47,227 nucleotides of DNA. Source: Pseudomonadota bacterium (GTDB lineage Bacteria > Pseudomonadota > Gammaproteobacteria > Steroidobacterales > Steroidobacteraceae). The stretch spans positions 1-47,227 of the forward strand of contig JAJYAM010000012.1 in the NCBI GenBank assembly GCA_021779535.1. The letters are read 5' to 3'. The translations under genes were made by a program, and so were the position numbers. Positions 39,288-47,227 of the stretch are shown here, in pieces (position 1 is the first letter of the stretch; every line of letters begins with the position of its first letter). A model generated the notes under the pieces. The model searched no databases. It was given only the letters and a program-made list of their open reading frames with translations, and had not been told where the DNA came from.

Positions 39288-41585
39288 TTGAGCTCATCGT
39301 CTAGCTGGTTGTGGCTCGCGAGCACGGCGCTCCTCGCCGTGTGGCTCGGCGTCCTGCATGGGCGCCGCCGGCGCGAGGCCCGGGCGATCGAGGCGATCTC
39401 GCGGCGGATTCGCGGAATGACCCAGGACCCGGAGCCCTCCGCCCGCGTTCCGGTCGACGGCCAGGGCGCCCGTGTCGAGGAGCTCGGCGGCGCGGTGAAC
39501 CAGCTGCTCGAGAACCTGGAACGCCGCGGCGCACGCTCCCACGACCGCGAACAGCTGTTCCAGCGGCTGGTCGAGTCCGTGCACGAGGCGGTCGTGGTCA
39601 CCCGCGAGCGCATTTTGTTCGCGAACCCCCGATTCCTCGACCTGCTGGGCACGACCCGCGAGCAGGTGATCGGGAAGCCGCTCGCGATTTTCGTCGCGCC
39701 GGAATACGTCGATCTCGTCGAGCAGAATCTCGCGCGCCGCCTCGCGGGCCAGCCGGCCGCGGAGCGTTACGAGGTGGAGTTGATCGGCCCGCAGGGACAG
39801 ATCACCCGCGTCGAACTGTCGAGCGCCTTGATCGACAACGCCGGCGAGCCGGTGCTGTTGCTGACCGCGATCGAGATGTTGCCGGAGGATCGGCACGAGG
39901 CGCCGCGCCCGCGGGCGCTCGCGACCCTCGATGCGATGGGGCAGGCGGTCCTCACGGTCGACGCCGACGAGCGGATCGACTATGCGAACCAGGCCGCCGC
40001 TCAGCTGCTCGGCGCGCCGGCGGACACGTTGCTCGGCAAGTCCCTGACGGCGGTGGCGGCGCTGGTCGAGGAGGCGGATCGGCAACCGATCACCGACCCG
40101 GTACGCAAGGTGTTCGCGACCGGGCAGCGCCTCGCGGTCGGCAAGCGCACGGTGCTGGTGCCGGCGAGCGGCGCCGCGGAGCGTTCGGTCGAGATCAGCG
40201 TGGCGCCGTTGCACGGCGATACCGGCGGTACCACCGGCGCGGTGATCGTGTTGCACGACGCCAGCGAGTGGCGGGGCATGGCCCGGCAGATGAGCTACCA
40301 GGCGAGCCACGACGCCCTCACCGGCCTCGTGAACCGGCGCGAGTTCGAACGGCGGCTGCAGGAGGCGATCGATTCGGCACGCCAAGGCGACGTCGGGCAC
40401 GCGCTCGCGTACCTCGATCTCGATCGCTTCAAGGTCGTGAACGACACCTGCGGGCACTCCGCGGGCGACAACCTGCTGCGCGAGGTCGCCGCGCTGATCA
40501 AGGACGCGGTGCGCGACTCCGATACCGTCGCCCGGATCGGCGGCGACGAGTTCGCGCTGCTGCTCACCGGCTGCCCGCTCGAGAAGGCGCGGCAGATCGC
40601 CGACGACGTCGTGCGCTCGGTGAACGACCACCGGTTCGTGCGGCGCGACAAGATCTTCAACATCGGCGTGAGCGTCGGCCTGATCGAGATCGGCCGCGAC
40701 GCCACCACGATCGAGGACACGTTGAACGCCGCCGACTCGGCCTGCTACATCGCGAAGAAGCAGGGAGGCGTGAAGGTTCACGTCTATTCCGCGCGCGAGG
40801 AGGCGACGGCCCGTCACAGCGGCGAGATCCAATGGCTCCAGGAGCTGCAAAACGCGCTGCGCAACGACACTTTCGAGCTGTATTTCCAGCCCATCGTGCA
40901 CGCGCAGCGGGACAGCGTGCGCGGGCCCGCGCTCGAGGTGCTGCTGCGGCTGCGGCCGGGCGGCAGGACCAACGCTCCGCCGGCGGAGTTCATCCGGGCG
41001 GCCGAACGCTATCGCTTGATGCCGCACGTGGATCGCTGGGTCGTGCAGGCGGTGCTGTCGGCGCTCGGCCGCGGCGCGCTGCGGGTGCCGCCGGGGCGCA
41101 GCGTCGGGATCAACATCGCCGGTCAGACGCTCGGCGACGCCGGCTTCCTCGAATTCGTCGTCGACTGCTTCGATCACACCGGCGCGGTGCCGGGCGACGT
41201 CTGTTTCGAGGTCACCGAGAACTCGGTCGTCGCGAACCTCGAGCATGCGCGCCGCTTCGTCGAAGTGCTGCACGGCATGGGCTGCGAGTTCGCGCTCGAC
41301 GATTTCGGGGGCGGGTTGAGCTCGTTCGCGAACCTGCGGACGCTGCCGATGGACTACCTGAAGATCGACGGATCCTTCATCCGCAACCTCGCGGACGACG
41401 CGGTGAATCAAGCCATGGTCGCCGCGATGGTCGACCTGTCGCGGACACTCAATTTCAGGGTCGTCGCGGAGCAGGTCGAGGACCAGAACACGCTCGATGC
41501 GGTCAAGCGGATGGGCATCGACTTCGTGCAGGGCTTCGTGATCGCACGGCCCCAGCCGCTCGCGATGGCCCCGATTCCGGGCTGA
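39288..41585 (+). CDS. Membrane PAS-PAS-GGDEF-EAL cyclic-di-GMP enzyme
   Basis: 765-aa sensor. It starts at TTG 39288 (GAGGG 6 bp upstream). One membrane segment ([17 protein letters not shown]) is followed by a HAMP-like/coiled region and two PAS domains ([39 protein letters not shown]). The GGDEF domain has the intact active site [10 protein letters not shown] (GGDEF 418-422) and an upstream RDSD that matches the RxxD inhibitory site. The EAL domain (from about 530) has the signature as LEVLLRL with Glu550, plus [31 protein letters not shown] and FVQGF, so most metal ligands are kept. Both synthase and phosphodiesterase activity are possible. Confidence 0.9.
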   Translation: MSSSSSWLWLASTALLAVWLGVLHGRRRREARAIEAISRRIRGMTQDPEPSARVPVDGQGARVEELGGAVNQLLENLERRGARSHDREQLFQRLVESVHEAVVVTRERILFANPRFLDLLGTTREQVIGKPLAIFVAPEYVDLVEQNLARRLAGQPAAERYEVELIGPQGQITRVELSSALIDNAGEPVLLLTAIEMLPEDRHEAPRPRALATLDAMGQAVLTVDADERIDYANQAAAQLLGAPADTLLGKSLTAVAALVEEADRQPITDPVRKVFATGQRLAVGKRTVLVPASGAAERSVEISVAPLHGDTGGTTGAVIVLHDASEWRGMARQMSYQASHDALTGLVNRREFERRLQEAIDSARQGDVGHALAYLDLDRFKVVNDTCGHSAGDNLLREVAALIKDAVRDSDTVARIGGDEFALLLTGCPLEKARQIADDVVRSVNDHRFVRRDKIFNIGVSVGLIEIGRDATTIEDTLNAADSACYIAKKQGGVKVHVYSAREEATARHSGEIQWLQELQNALRNDTFELYFQPIVHAQRDSVRGPALEVLLRLRPGGRTNAPPAEFIRAAERYRLMPHVDRWVVQAVLSALGRGALRVPPGRSVGINIAGQTLGDAGFLEFVVDCFDHTGAVPGDVCFEVTENSVVANLEHARRFVEVLHGMGCEFALDDFGGGLSSFANLRTLPMDYLKIDGSFIRNLADDAVNQAMVAAMVDLSRTLNFRVVAEQVEDQNTLDAVKRMGIDFVQGFVIARPQPLAMAPIPG

Positions 41586-41623
41586 TGCCGCCGTCATAAC
41601 CGGCCGGCAGCCCCGCATAACGA

Positions 41624-41651
41624 TTGGCTATTGTGCAAGCCGCCTAGCCAA
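41624..41651. promoter_or_regulatory. Inverted repeat upstream of cysK
   Basis: TTGGCTA (41624-41630) and TAGCCAA (41645-41651) are perfect inverted arms separated by 14 bp, 65-92 bp before the cysK start in a locally AT-rich stretch. It may be an operator for a dimeric regulator or an RNA hairpin. No adjacent regulator gene identifies the binder. Confidence 0.4.
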
Positions 41652-41715
41652 GAGCGAGAATCCCTGCTTTCATTGGATGCGCCGCCGCCGCAGGCACGGC
41701 GCCACGAGGTGCAAC

Positions 41716-42699
41716 ATGCAGATTTTCGAGGACAACACGCGATCCATCGGCCGTACGCCGCTCGTGCGCATCAACCGCTTGACCGCGGGGGCGGGCGCCA
41801 CGGTCGTCGCCAAGATCGAGGGGCGCAACCCCGCCTATTCGGTCAAATGCCGGATCGGCGCCGCGATGGTCTGGGACGCGGAGGCGCGCGGAGTGCTGAA
41901 GCCCGGGATGGCGATCGTCGAGGCGACCAGCGGCAATACCGGGATCGCGCTCGCGTTCGCGGCGGCGGCGCGCGGCTACGGCTGCGTGCTGACGATGCCC
42001 GAGACCATGAGCATGGAACGGCGCAAGGTGCTGGTCGCGCTCGGCGCGCGCTTGATCCTCACGCCGGGCGCGAAAGGGATGAAGGGCGCGATCGCCAAGG
42101 CCGAGGAACTCGCGGCGGCGGATCCGCGGCAATACGTGTTGATGCGCCAGTTCGACAATCCGGCGAACCCGGGCATTCACGAAACGACGACCGGCCCGGA
42201 GATCTGGGAGGATACGGATGGTCAGATCGACGTGCTGGTGTCCGGCGTCGGCACCGGCGGCACGTTGACCGGTGTCTCGCGGTACATCAAGAAGACGCGC
42301 GGCAAGCCGATCCTCACGGTCGCGGTGGAGCCGGCGGCATCGCCGGTGATCAGCCAAACCCTCGCGGGCCAGCCGCTGACGCCCGGCCCCCACAAGATCC
42401 AGGGGCTCGGCGCCGGCTTCATTCCCCGCAACCTCGACCTCACGCTGATCGATCGCGCCGAACTGGTCGGCAACGAGGAGGCGATCGCGGTCGCGCGCCG
42501 TCTCGCCCGCGAGGAGGGGATCCTGTGCGGCATCTCGTGCGGCGCCGCCATGGCGGCCGCGCTGCGCCTCGCGCAAGAGCCCGCGCAGCGCGGCAAGACG
42601 ATCGTCGCGATCCTGCCGGATGCCGGCGAGCGGTATCTGTCCGGCGCGCTGTTCGAGGGCTTGTTCGACGAGGTCGAGAAGATGCAGGCGGTCGGCTGA
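41716..42699 (+). CDS. cysK: Cysteine synthase (O-acetylserine sulfhydrylase)
   Basis: PLP enzyme joining sulfide to O-acetylserine, 327 aa. [14 protein letters not shown] lysine K44 in [11 protein letters not shown], the substrate loop [14 protein letters not shown], the phosphate-cup [16 protein letters not shown], and [10 protein letters not shown] (where the CysE C-terminus docks). This favours CysK over CysM. GAGG 6 bp before ATG 41716. cysE follows 14 bp downstream, so the two form the cysteine-synthase operon. Confidence 0.95.
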   Translation: MQIFEDNTRSIGRTPLVRINRLTAGAGATVVAKIEGRNPAYSVKCRIGAAMVWDAEARGVLKPGMAIVEATSGNTGIALAFAAAARGYGCVLTMPETMSMERRKVLVALGARLILTPGAKGMKGAIAKAEELAAADPRQYVLMRQFDNPANPGIHETTTGPEIWEDTDGQIDVLVSGVGTGGTLTGVSRYIKKTRGKPILTVAVEPAASPVISQTLAGQPLTPGPHKIQGLGAGFIPRNLDLTLIDRAELVGNEEAIAVARRLAREEGILCGISCGAAMAAALRLAQEPAQRGKTIVAILPDAGERYLSGALFEGLFDEVEKMQAVG

Positions 42700-42713
42700 G
42701 CGGAGCGGCGGCG

Positions 42714-43682
42714 ATGGCGGATCCTGAGACACCGGAAGCGGCCCGGCGGCGCGTGACCGACGCGCTGCTGCGCGCGTTCCGCGACGATCCGCGCGCGGTC
42801 TGCGTGTCGCGACACTATCTGCCCTCGCGCGATGCGATCCTGGAGATCCTCCAGACGATCCTCGATTTGCTGTATCCCGGGTACTTCGGCCCGCGCGGAC
42901 CCGATCACGAGAACCTCGGGGCGCGGGTCGGGGAGATCCTCGAGCGGCTCACGCCGATGCTCGAGCGGGAGATCGAGCAGTGCCTCTGCTACGGCCGCGA
43001 GCGCGACGCGGGCGACGGCGGCACCGGGCAGGACGCGGCGTGCGCGCCGCGCGCCCGGCGGCTGACCCAGGCGTTCCTCGCGCGGCTCCCGGTCATTCGC
43101 GGGATGCTGGTCCGGGACGTGCAGGCCGCGTACGAGGGCGATCCGGCCGCGACGAGCCTCGACGAGATCATCCTGGCGTATCCCGGTGTGCTCGCGGTCG
43201 GCGTGTACCGGATCGCCCACGAACTGCACACGCTCGGGGTTCCGATGATCGCCAGGATCATGACCGAGTGGGCGCATTCGCGGACCGGATGCGACATCCA
43301 TCCCGGCGCGCGTATCGGTCCCGAGTTCTTCATCGACCATGCGACCGGCGTCGTGATCGGCGAAACGACCGAGATCGGTGCGCACGTGAAACTCTACCAA
43401 GGCGTCACACTCGGCGCCCTGTCGTTCCCGCGCGATTCGGACGGCCAGATCATCCGCGGCCGGAAACGACATCCGACCGTCGAGGACGGGGTGACGCTCT
43501 ACGCGAACGCGACCGTGCTCGGGGGCGGCACGGTGGTCGGCGCGGACAGCGTGATCGGTGGCTCGGTATTCCTCGCGCACAGCGTTCCGCCGCGTTCGCG
43601 CGTATCGCTGAAGGAGCCGGAATTGCGGGTCGCGGTTCGCGACCCGGTGTTGCCCGCGGACGCCGCGTTCTTCGAAATCTGA
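42714..43682 (+). CDS. cysE: Serine O-acetyltransferase
   Basis: 322-aa left-handed beta-helix enzyme making O-acetylserine from serine and acetyl-CoA. It is longer than E. coli CysE (about 270 aa) because of an N-terminal helical extension (residues 1-110). The SAT domain has DEIILAYPGVLAVGVYRIAHEL, the catalytic GCDIHPGARIGPEFFIDHAT, GVVIGETTEIG, and hexapeptide turns VTLGALSF, ATVLGGGTVVG. The C-terminal Ile (FFEI) fits insertion into the CysK active site. ATG 42714 with GGAG upstream. Confidence 0.93.
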   Translation: MADPETPEAARRRVTDALLRAFRDDPRAVCVSRHYLPSRDAILEILQTILDLLYPGYFGPRGPDHENLGARVGEILERLTPMLEREIEQCLCYGRERDAGDGGTGQDAACAPRARRLTQAFLARLPVIRGMLVRDVQAAYEGDPAATSLDEIILAYPGVLAVGVYRIAHELHTLGVPMIARIMTEWAHSRTGCDIHPGARIGPEFFIDHATGVVIGETTEIGAHVKLYQGVTLGALSFPRDSDGQIIRGRKRHPTVEDGVTLYANATVLGGGTVVGADSVIGGSVFLAHSVPPRSRVSLKEPELRVAVRDPVLPADAAFFEI

Positions 43683-43729
43683 GGCGGCGCGGGTCCGCGA
43701 CCGCGGGCGTGACGCTCGAGGCCGGTCGC

Positions 43730-43761
43730 GACGGCGCGGGACATTCCGATCCCGCGCCGTC
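43730..43761. terminator. Perfect 12-bp hairpin between cysE and hppA
   Basis: GACGGCGCGGGA (43730-43741) and TCCCGCGCCGTC (43750-43761) are perfect inverted arms with an 8-base loop, centred between convergent cysE and hppA. No T-run follows on either strand. It most likely ends both transcripts or protects their 3' ends. Confidence 0.6.
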
Positions 43762-43781
43762 GTCCCGAGCCCGGGCGATCC

Positions 43782-45833
43782 TCAGAACATCCGGCCGAGC
43801 AGCGGCACCATCAGCAGCGCGACGATGTTGATGATCTTGATCAGCGGGTTGATCGCCGGGCCCGCCGTGTCCTTGTAGGGGTCGCCGACGGTGTCGCCGG
43901 TCACCGCGGCCTTGTGCGCGTCCGAACCCTTGCCGCCGTAGTTGCCTTCCTCGATGTATTTCTTGGCATTGTCCCAGGCGCCACCGCCGGTCGTCATCGA
44001 GATCGCGACGAACAAGCCGGTCACGATCGTTCCGATCAGGAGGCCGCCCAACGCCTGGATGCCCGCGCCGGGCGTCATCAACCAGCTCACGATCAGGACC
44101 AGCGCGATCGGCACGACGATCGGCAACAGCGAGGGTACGATCATCTCCTTGATCGCGGCCTTCGTCAGCATGTCGACCGCCTTGGAATAGTCCGGCTTCG
44201 CGGTGCCTTCCATGATTCCCTTGATCTCGCGGAACTGGCGGCGCACTTCCTCGACCACCGCGCCGGCGGCGCGTCCGACCGCCTCCATCGCCATCGCGCC
44301 GAACAGGTACGGCACCAGGCCGCCGACGAACAAGCCGATGATCACCGCGGGGGTCGACAAGTCGAACCGGGTCGGGTGGCCCAGGGTCTCCTGGAGCTTG
44401 TGGGTGTAGTCGGCGAACAGCACGAGCGCGGCCAGGCCCGCCGAGCCGATCGCGTAGCCCTTGGTGACCGCCTTGGTGGTGTTGCCGACCGCGTCGAGCG
44501 GATCGGTGATGTCGCGGACCTTCTTGTCGAGACCCGCCATCTCCGCGATCCCGCCCGCGTTGTCGGTGATCGGGCCGTAGGCGTCCAGCGCGACGATCAT
44601 GCCGGTCATCGACAGCATCGCGGTCGCGGCGATCGCGATGCCGTACAGGCCCGCGAGCTGATGAGCCGCCCAGATGCTGAGGCATATCGCGAGCACCGGC
44701 AGCGCGCAGGCCTTCATCGATACGCCGAGGCCGGCGATGATGTTGGTCGCGTGGCCGGTCTGGGAGGCCTTCGCGATGTGCCGCACCGGCGAATATTCGG
44801 TCGCGGTGTAGTACTCCGTGATCACGATCATCGCCGCGGTCAGGCCGAGGCCGACCAGCGTGCACAGCCAGATCGCCATCGCCTGATCGCCCATGACCGC
44901 GCGCGAGACGAAGTAGAACGCGATCGCCGAGAGCACGCCCGACACGAGCACGCCTTTGTACAGCGCGTTCATGATCTTGCCGCCCTCGCTGGTGCGCACG
45001 AAGAACGTGCCGACGATCGACGACACGATCGAGATCGCGCCGAGCACCAGCGGGAACAGCACGGCCTTCTCGCCGAGGTTGACCATCACCAGGCCGCCGA
45101 GCAGCATCGTCGCGACCAGCGTGACCGCATAGGTCTCGAACAGATCCGCGGCCATCCCGGCGCAGTCGCCGACGTTGTCGCCGACGTTGTCCGCGATCAC
45201 CGCGGGATTGCGCGGATCGTCCTCCGGAATCCCGGCCTCGACCTTGCCGACCAGGTCGGCGCCGACGTCGGCGCCCTTGGTGAAGATGCCGCCGCCGAGC
45301 CGCGCGAAGATGGAGATCAGGGATCCGCCGAACGCGAGGCCGACCAGCGACCGGAGCGCCGCATCCGGATCACCGAGCAACTGCCGCATCGCGAGGTAAT
45401 AGGCCGCGACGCCGAGCAGCCCGAGCCCGACGACCAGCATGCCGGTGATCGCGCCACCGCGGAACGCGACCTTGAGCGCCGCGTTGATCCCGTGATTCGC
45501 GGCTTGCGCGGTGCGCACGTTCGCGCGCACCGAGATGAACATGCCGGTGTAGCCCGCGGTCCCGGAGAGCACCGCGCCGAGCGCGAAGCCGCCGGCCGTC
45601 GGCCAGCCGAGCGTCACCCCCAGCACCACGAACAGGATCGCGCCGACCAGCGCGATCGTCGAATATTGACGGTTCAGGTAAGCCTGGGCTCCGGCCTGGA
45701 TCGCCGCGGCGATCTCCTGCATCCGCTCGTTGCCCGCCGGCTGCGCGAGGATCCAACGCATCGAAAACAGGCCGTACACGATCGCGATCACACCGGCTGC
45801 GATGGCCAGCCAAAGCGCATTGTCGAGGTTCAT
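43782..45833 (-). CDS. hppA: K+-independent H+-translocating pyrophosphatase
   Basis: Polytopic (about 16 TM) inner-membrane enzyme that couples hydrolysis of PPi to proton export, 683 aa. Catalytic blocks: [76 protein letters not shown]. The site that decides ion dependence reads [10 protein letters not shown]: Lys454 and Thr457 replace the Ala and Gly of K+-dependent enzymes. ATG 45833 follows GGAGACGG. It lies 78 bp after pfp in the same direction. Confidence 0.97.
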   Translation of the reverse strand: MNLDNALWLAIAAGVIAIVYGLFSMRWILAQPAGNERMQEIAAAIQAGAQAYLNRQYSTIALVGAILFVVLGVTLGWPTAGGFALGAVLSGTAGYTGMFISVRANVRTAQAANHGINAALKVAFRGGAITGMLVVGLGLLGVAAYYLAMRQLLGDPDAALRSLVGLAFGGSLISIFARLGGGIFTKGADVGADLVGKVEAGIPEDDPRNPAVIADNVGDNVGDCAGMAADLFETYAVTLVATMLLGGLVMVNLGEKAVLFPLVLGAISIVSSIVGTFFVRTSEGGKIMNALYKGVLVSGVLSAIAFYFVSRAVMGDQAMAIWLCTLVGLGLTAAMIVITEYYTATEYSPVRHIAKASQTGHATNIIAGLGVSMKACALPVLAICLSIWAAHQLAGLYGIAIAATAMLSMTGMIVALDAYGPITDNAGGIAEMAGLDKKVRDITDPLDAVGNTTKAVTKGYAIGSAGLAALVLFADYTHKLQETLGHPTRFDLSTPAVIIGLFVGGLVPYLFGAMAMEAVGRAAGAVVEEVRRQFREIKGIMEGTAKPDYSKAVDMLTKAAIKEMIVPSLLPIVVPIALVLIVSWLMTPGAGIQALGGLLIGTIVTGLFVAISMTTGGGAWDNAKKYIEEGNYGGKGSDAHKAAVTGDTVGDPYKDTAGPAINPLIKIINIVALLMVPLLGRMF

Positions 45834-45876
45834 GAATCCGTCTCCGTCTACTGATCAAGGTCTTGGTTTTTATCGG

Positions 45877-45891
45877 GAATCCCGAGGATTC
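45877..45891. repeat. Short perfect inverted repeat between pfp and hppA
   Basis: GAATCC-CGA-GGATTC, perfect 6-bp arms with a 3-bp centre, in the 78-bp gap between pfp and hppA, next to an A/T run (GGTTTTTATCG). It is too small for a terminator and has no T-run on the coding strand. It may mark an internal promoter or operator. Confidence 0.3.
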
Positions 45892-45911
45892 GGCGTCGCA
45901 AGGGGCGGCGA

Positions 45912-47198
45912 CTATAGCACGAAGGGCTTGTTCAGCCGCTTGCGCACCGGCGCTCCCTTGATTTCGACATAGTCCGGCAGGCCGCCGCGGTACGGCGGGT
46001 AGTCCTCGCCCTCGATCAGCGGCGCGAGGTACCGCCGGCATGCCGCGGTGATCCCGAAGCCGTCGGCGGTGATGAAGCTGCGCGGCACCTTCTTTTCCTT
46101 GTTCGCGATCGCGCCGAGCGGCGCCTCGCCGATCGTCCAGCGGTAGGGGCTCGAGGACCGGCGCACGATCACCGGCAGCACCGCGTCCTTGCCCGCGAGC
46201 GCGAACTCCACCGCGGCCTTGCCGACCGCGTACGCCTGCTCGACGTCGACCGCGGAGACGATGTGGCGGGCCGAGCGCTGCAGGTAGTCGGCCACCGCCC
46301 AGTGGAACTTCAGGCCGAGCGCGCTGCGGGTCATCTCGGCGATCAAAGGCCCGACGCCGCCGAGTTGCGCGTGACCGAACGCATCCTTCGTGCCGGCCTC
46401 GGCGAGGAACCGACCGGCCGCATCGCGCACGCCCTCGGACACGACGATCACGCAATACCCGCGCCGCTCGACCGTCGCCTTGACCTTCGCGAGGAATTTG
46501 TCGCGGTCGAACGCGATCTCGGGGAACAGGATCACGTGCGGCGCGTCGGCCGAGCTACGCCCGGCGAGCCCGCCCGCGGCCGCGATCCAGCCGGCGTGCC
46601 GGCCCATGACCTCGAGCACGAAGACCTTCGTCGAGGTGCGTGCCATCGACGCGATGTCGAGCGCCGCCTCGCGGGTCGAGATCGCCACGTACTTCGCCGC
46701 CGACCCGAAGCCGGGGGAGCAATCGGTGATCGGCAGGTCGTTGTCGACGGTCTTCGGGATGCCGATGCACGTCAGCGGGTAGCCCATCGAGCGGCCGATC
46801 TCGGACACCTTTTGCGCGGTGTCCATCGAGTCGTTGCCGCCGTTGTAGAAAAAATAGCCGATGTCGTGCGCGCGAAACACCTCGATCAGGCGCACGTACT
46901 CGGCCCGGTTGCGCTCGAGGCTCGCGAGCTTGTAGCGCGCGGATCCGAAAGCGCCGCCGGGGGTGTGCCGCAATGCGCGGATCACCGCGGCGCTCTCGCG
47001 GCTGGTATCGATCAGGTCCTCGTGCAATGCGCCGAGGATCCCGTGACGGCCCGCGTACACGGTGCCGATCTGCCGACGATGCGCCCGTGCCGTTTCGATC
47101 ACGCCGCACGCGGAGGCGTTGATCACCGCCGACACGCCGCCGGATTGTGCGTAGAACGCGTTCCTTGGGCTGGAGCGCCCGGTCTTTGCCGCCGCCAT
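45912..47198 (-). CDS. pfp: Pyrophosphate-dependent 6-phosphofructokinase
   Basis: 428-aa PPi-PFK that interconverts fructose-6-phosphate and fructose-1,6-bisphosphate using PPi/Pi. NAFYAQSGGVSAVINAS is the phosphate-binding start. The pair that marks PPi use is Asp123 in GGNDSMD (ATP enzymes have Gly) and Lys149 in PKTVDNDLP (ATP enzymes have Gly). Also TSTKVFVLEVMGRHAGW. ATG 47198 has GGAAAAGG upstream. The stop is followed by hppA in the same orientation, 78 bp away, so PPi use and PPi-driven proton pumping are linked. The rest of the window to 47227 is its 5' region and shows no other feature. Confidence 0.95.
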   Translation of the reverse strand: MAAAKTGRSSPRNAFYAQSGGVSAVINASACGVIETARAHRRQIGTVYAGRHGILGALHEDLIDTSRESAAVIRALRHTPGGAFGSARYKLASLERNRAEYVRLIEVFRAHDIGYFFYNGGNDSMDTAQKVSEIGRSMGYPLTCIGIPKTVDNDLPITDCSPGFGSAAKYVAISTREAALDIASMARTSTKVFVLEVMGRHAGWIAAAGGLAGRSSADAPHVILFPEIAFDRDKFLAKVKATVERRGYCVIVVSEGVRDAAGRFLAEAGTKDAFGHAQLGGVGPLIAEMTRSALGLKFHWAVADYLQRSARHIVSAVDVEQAYAVGKAAVEFALAGKDAVLPVIVRRSSSPYRWTIGEAPLGAIANKEKKVPRSFITADGFGITAACRRYLAPLIEGEDYPPYRGGLPDYVEIKGAPVRKRLNKPFVL

Positions 47199-47227
47199 CG
47201 TTGCCTTTTCCGGTCGAGCCGTTAAAA

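Overview
This is a very GC-rich bacterial chromosome segment, dense with housekeeping genes. The conserved blocks rhlB | trxA-rho, aroQ-accB-accC-prmA-(zinc ribbon)-dusB-fis-purH-purD, groES-groEL with a CIRCE operator, glnE, kdkA-waaA and hppA/pfp point to a Gammaproteobacterium, most likely near the Xanthomonadales / Steroidobacterales / Nevskiales. That placement is inferred from gene order and product types; no rRNA or tRNA gene was seen. No insertion sequence, prophage, CRISPR array, toxin-antitoxin pair or island boundary was recognised, and no gap between genes exceeds 300 bases.

Layout. 1-1286 (-): RNA helicase RhlB, cut by the left edge. 1545-3331 (+): trxA-rho, followed by an NfeD / SPFH (QmcA-like) membrane pair to 4759. 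4800-6430 (-): a small exported protein built from 11-residue repeats and an MgtC/DUF4010 membrane protein. 6536-7318 (+): a LOG-family protein. 7338-10117 (-): a Slt-type lytic transglycosylase translationally coupled to a dimethylargininase. 10294-19331 (+): a four-gene MdtABC-like RND efflux operon (adaptor, two permeases, outer-membrane factor). 19362-30094 (-): a co-directional run, read 5' to 3' as nDsbD-like domain, TlpA-like thioredoxin, aroQ, accB, accC, prmA, zinc-ribbon DUF3426 protein, dusB, fis, purH, purD and an exported PEBP/YbhB protein, with many start/stop overlaps. 30134-32301 (+): groESL with a sigma70-type promoter, a CIRCE element and a strong intrinsic terminator. 32326-35527 (+): glnE and a zf-CHCC zinc-finger protein. 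35570-35974 (-): a DUF6165 protein. 36124-38148 (+): Kdo kinase and Kdo transferase. 38145-39118 (-): a Pcm-like methyltransferase and a rhodanese. 39288-41585 (+): a PAS-GGDEF-EAL protein. 41716-43682 (+): cysK-cysE. 43782-47198 (-): pfp and hppA.

How the genes fit together. RhlB and Rho are RNA-handling enzymes on either side of one divergent promoter region, and both carry Gly/Arg-rich tails. The 19-30 kb run joins shikimate, fatty-acid, translation-modification and purine functions in what looks like a growth-linked operon. Pfp and HppA form a pyrophosphate economy module: Pfp uses or makes PPi in glycolysis and gluconeogenesis, and HppA couples PPi hydrolysis to proton pumping. CysK and CysE form the cysteine pathway; KdkA and WaaA act on lipid A/Kdo.

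I found no clear-cut new multi-gene system. The observations most worth a second look are the 11-residue-repeat exported protein (4800-5084), the stand-alone DsbD alpha domain fused by overlap to a TlpA-like thioredoxin without the membrane beta domain (28881-30094), the matching disordered Gly/Arg tails of RhlB and Rho, the Ala/Thr-rich insert in the second RND permease, the Slt-dimethylargininase coupling, and a Pcm-like enzyme with a changed active-site motif. Long open frames antisense to nearly every gene are by-products of the base composition and are left out.
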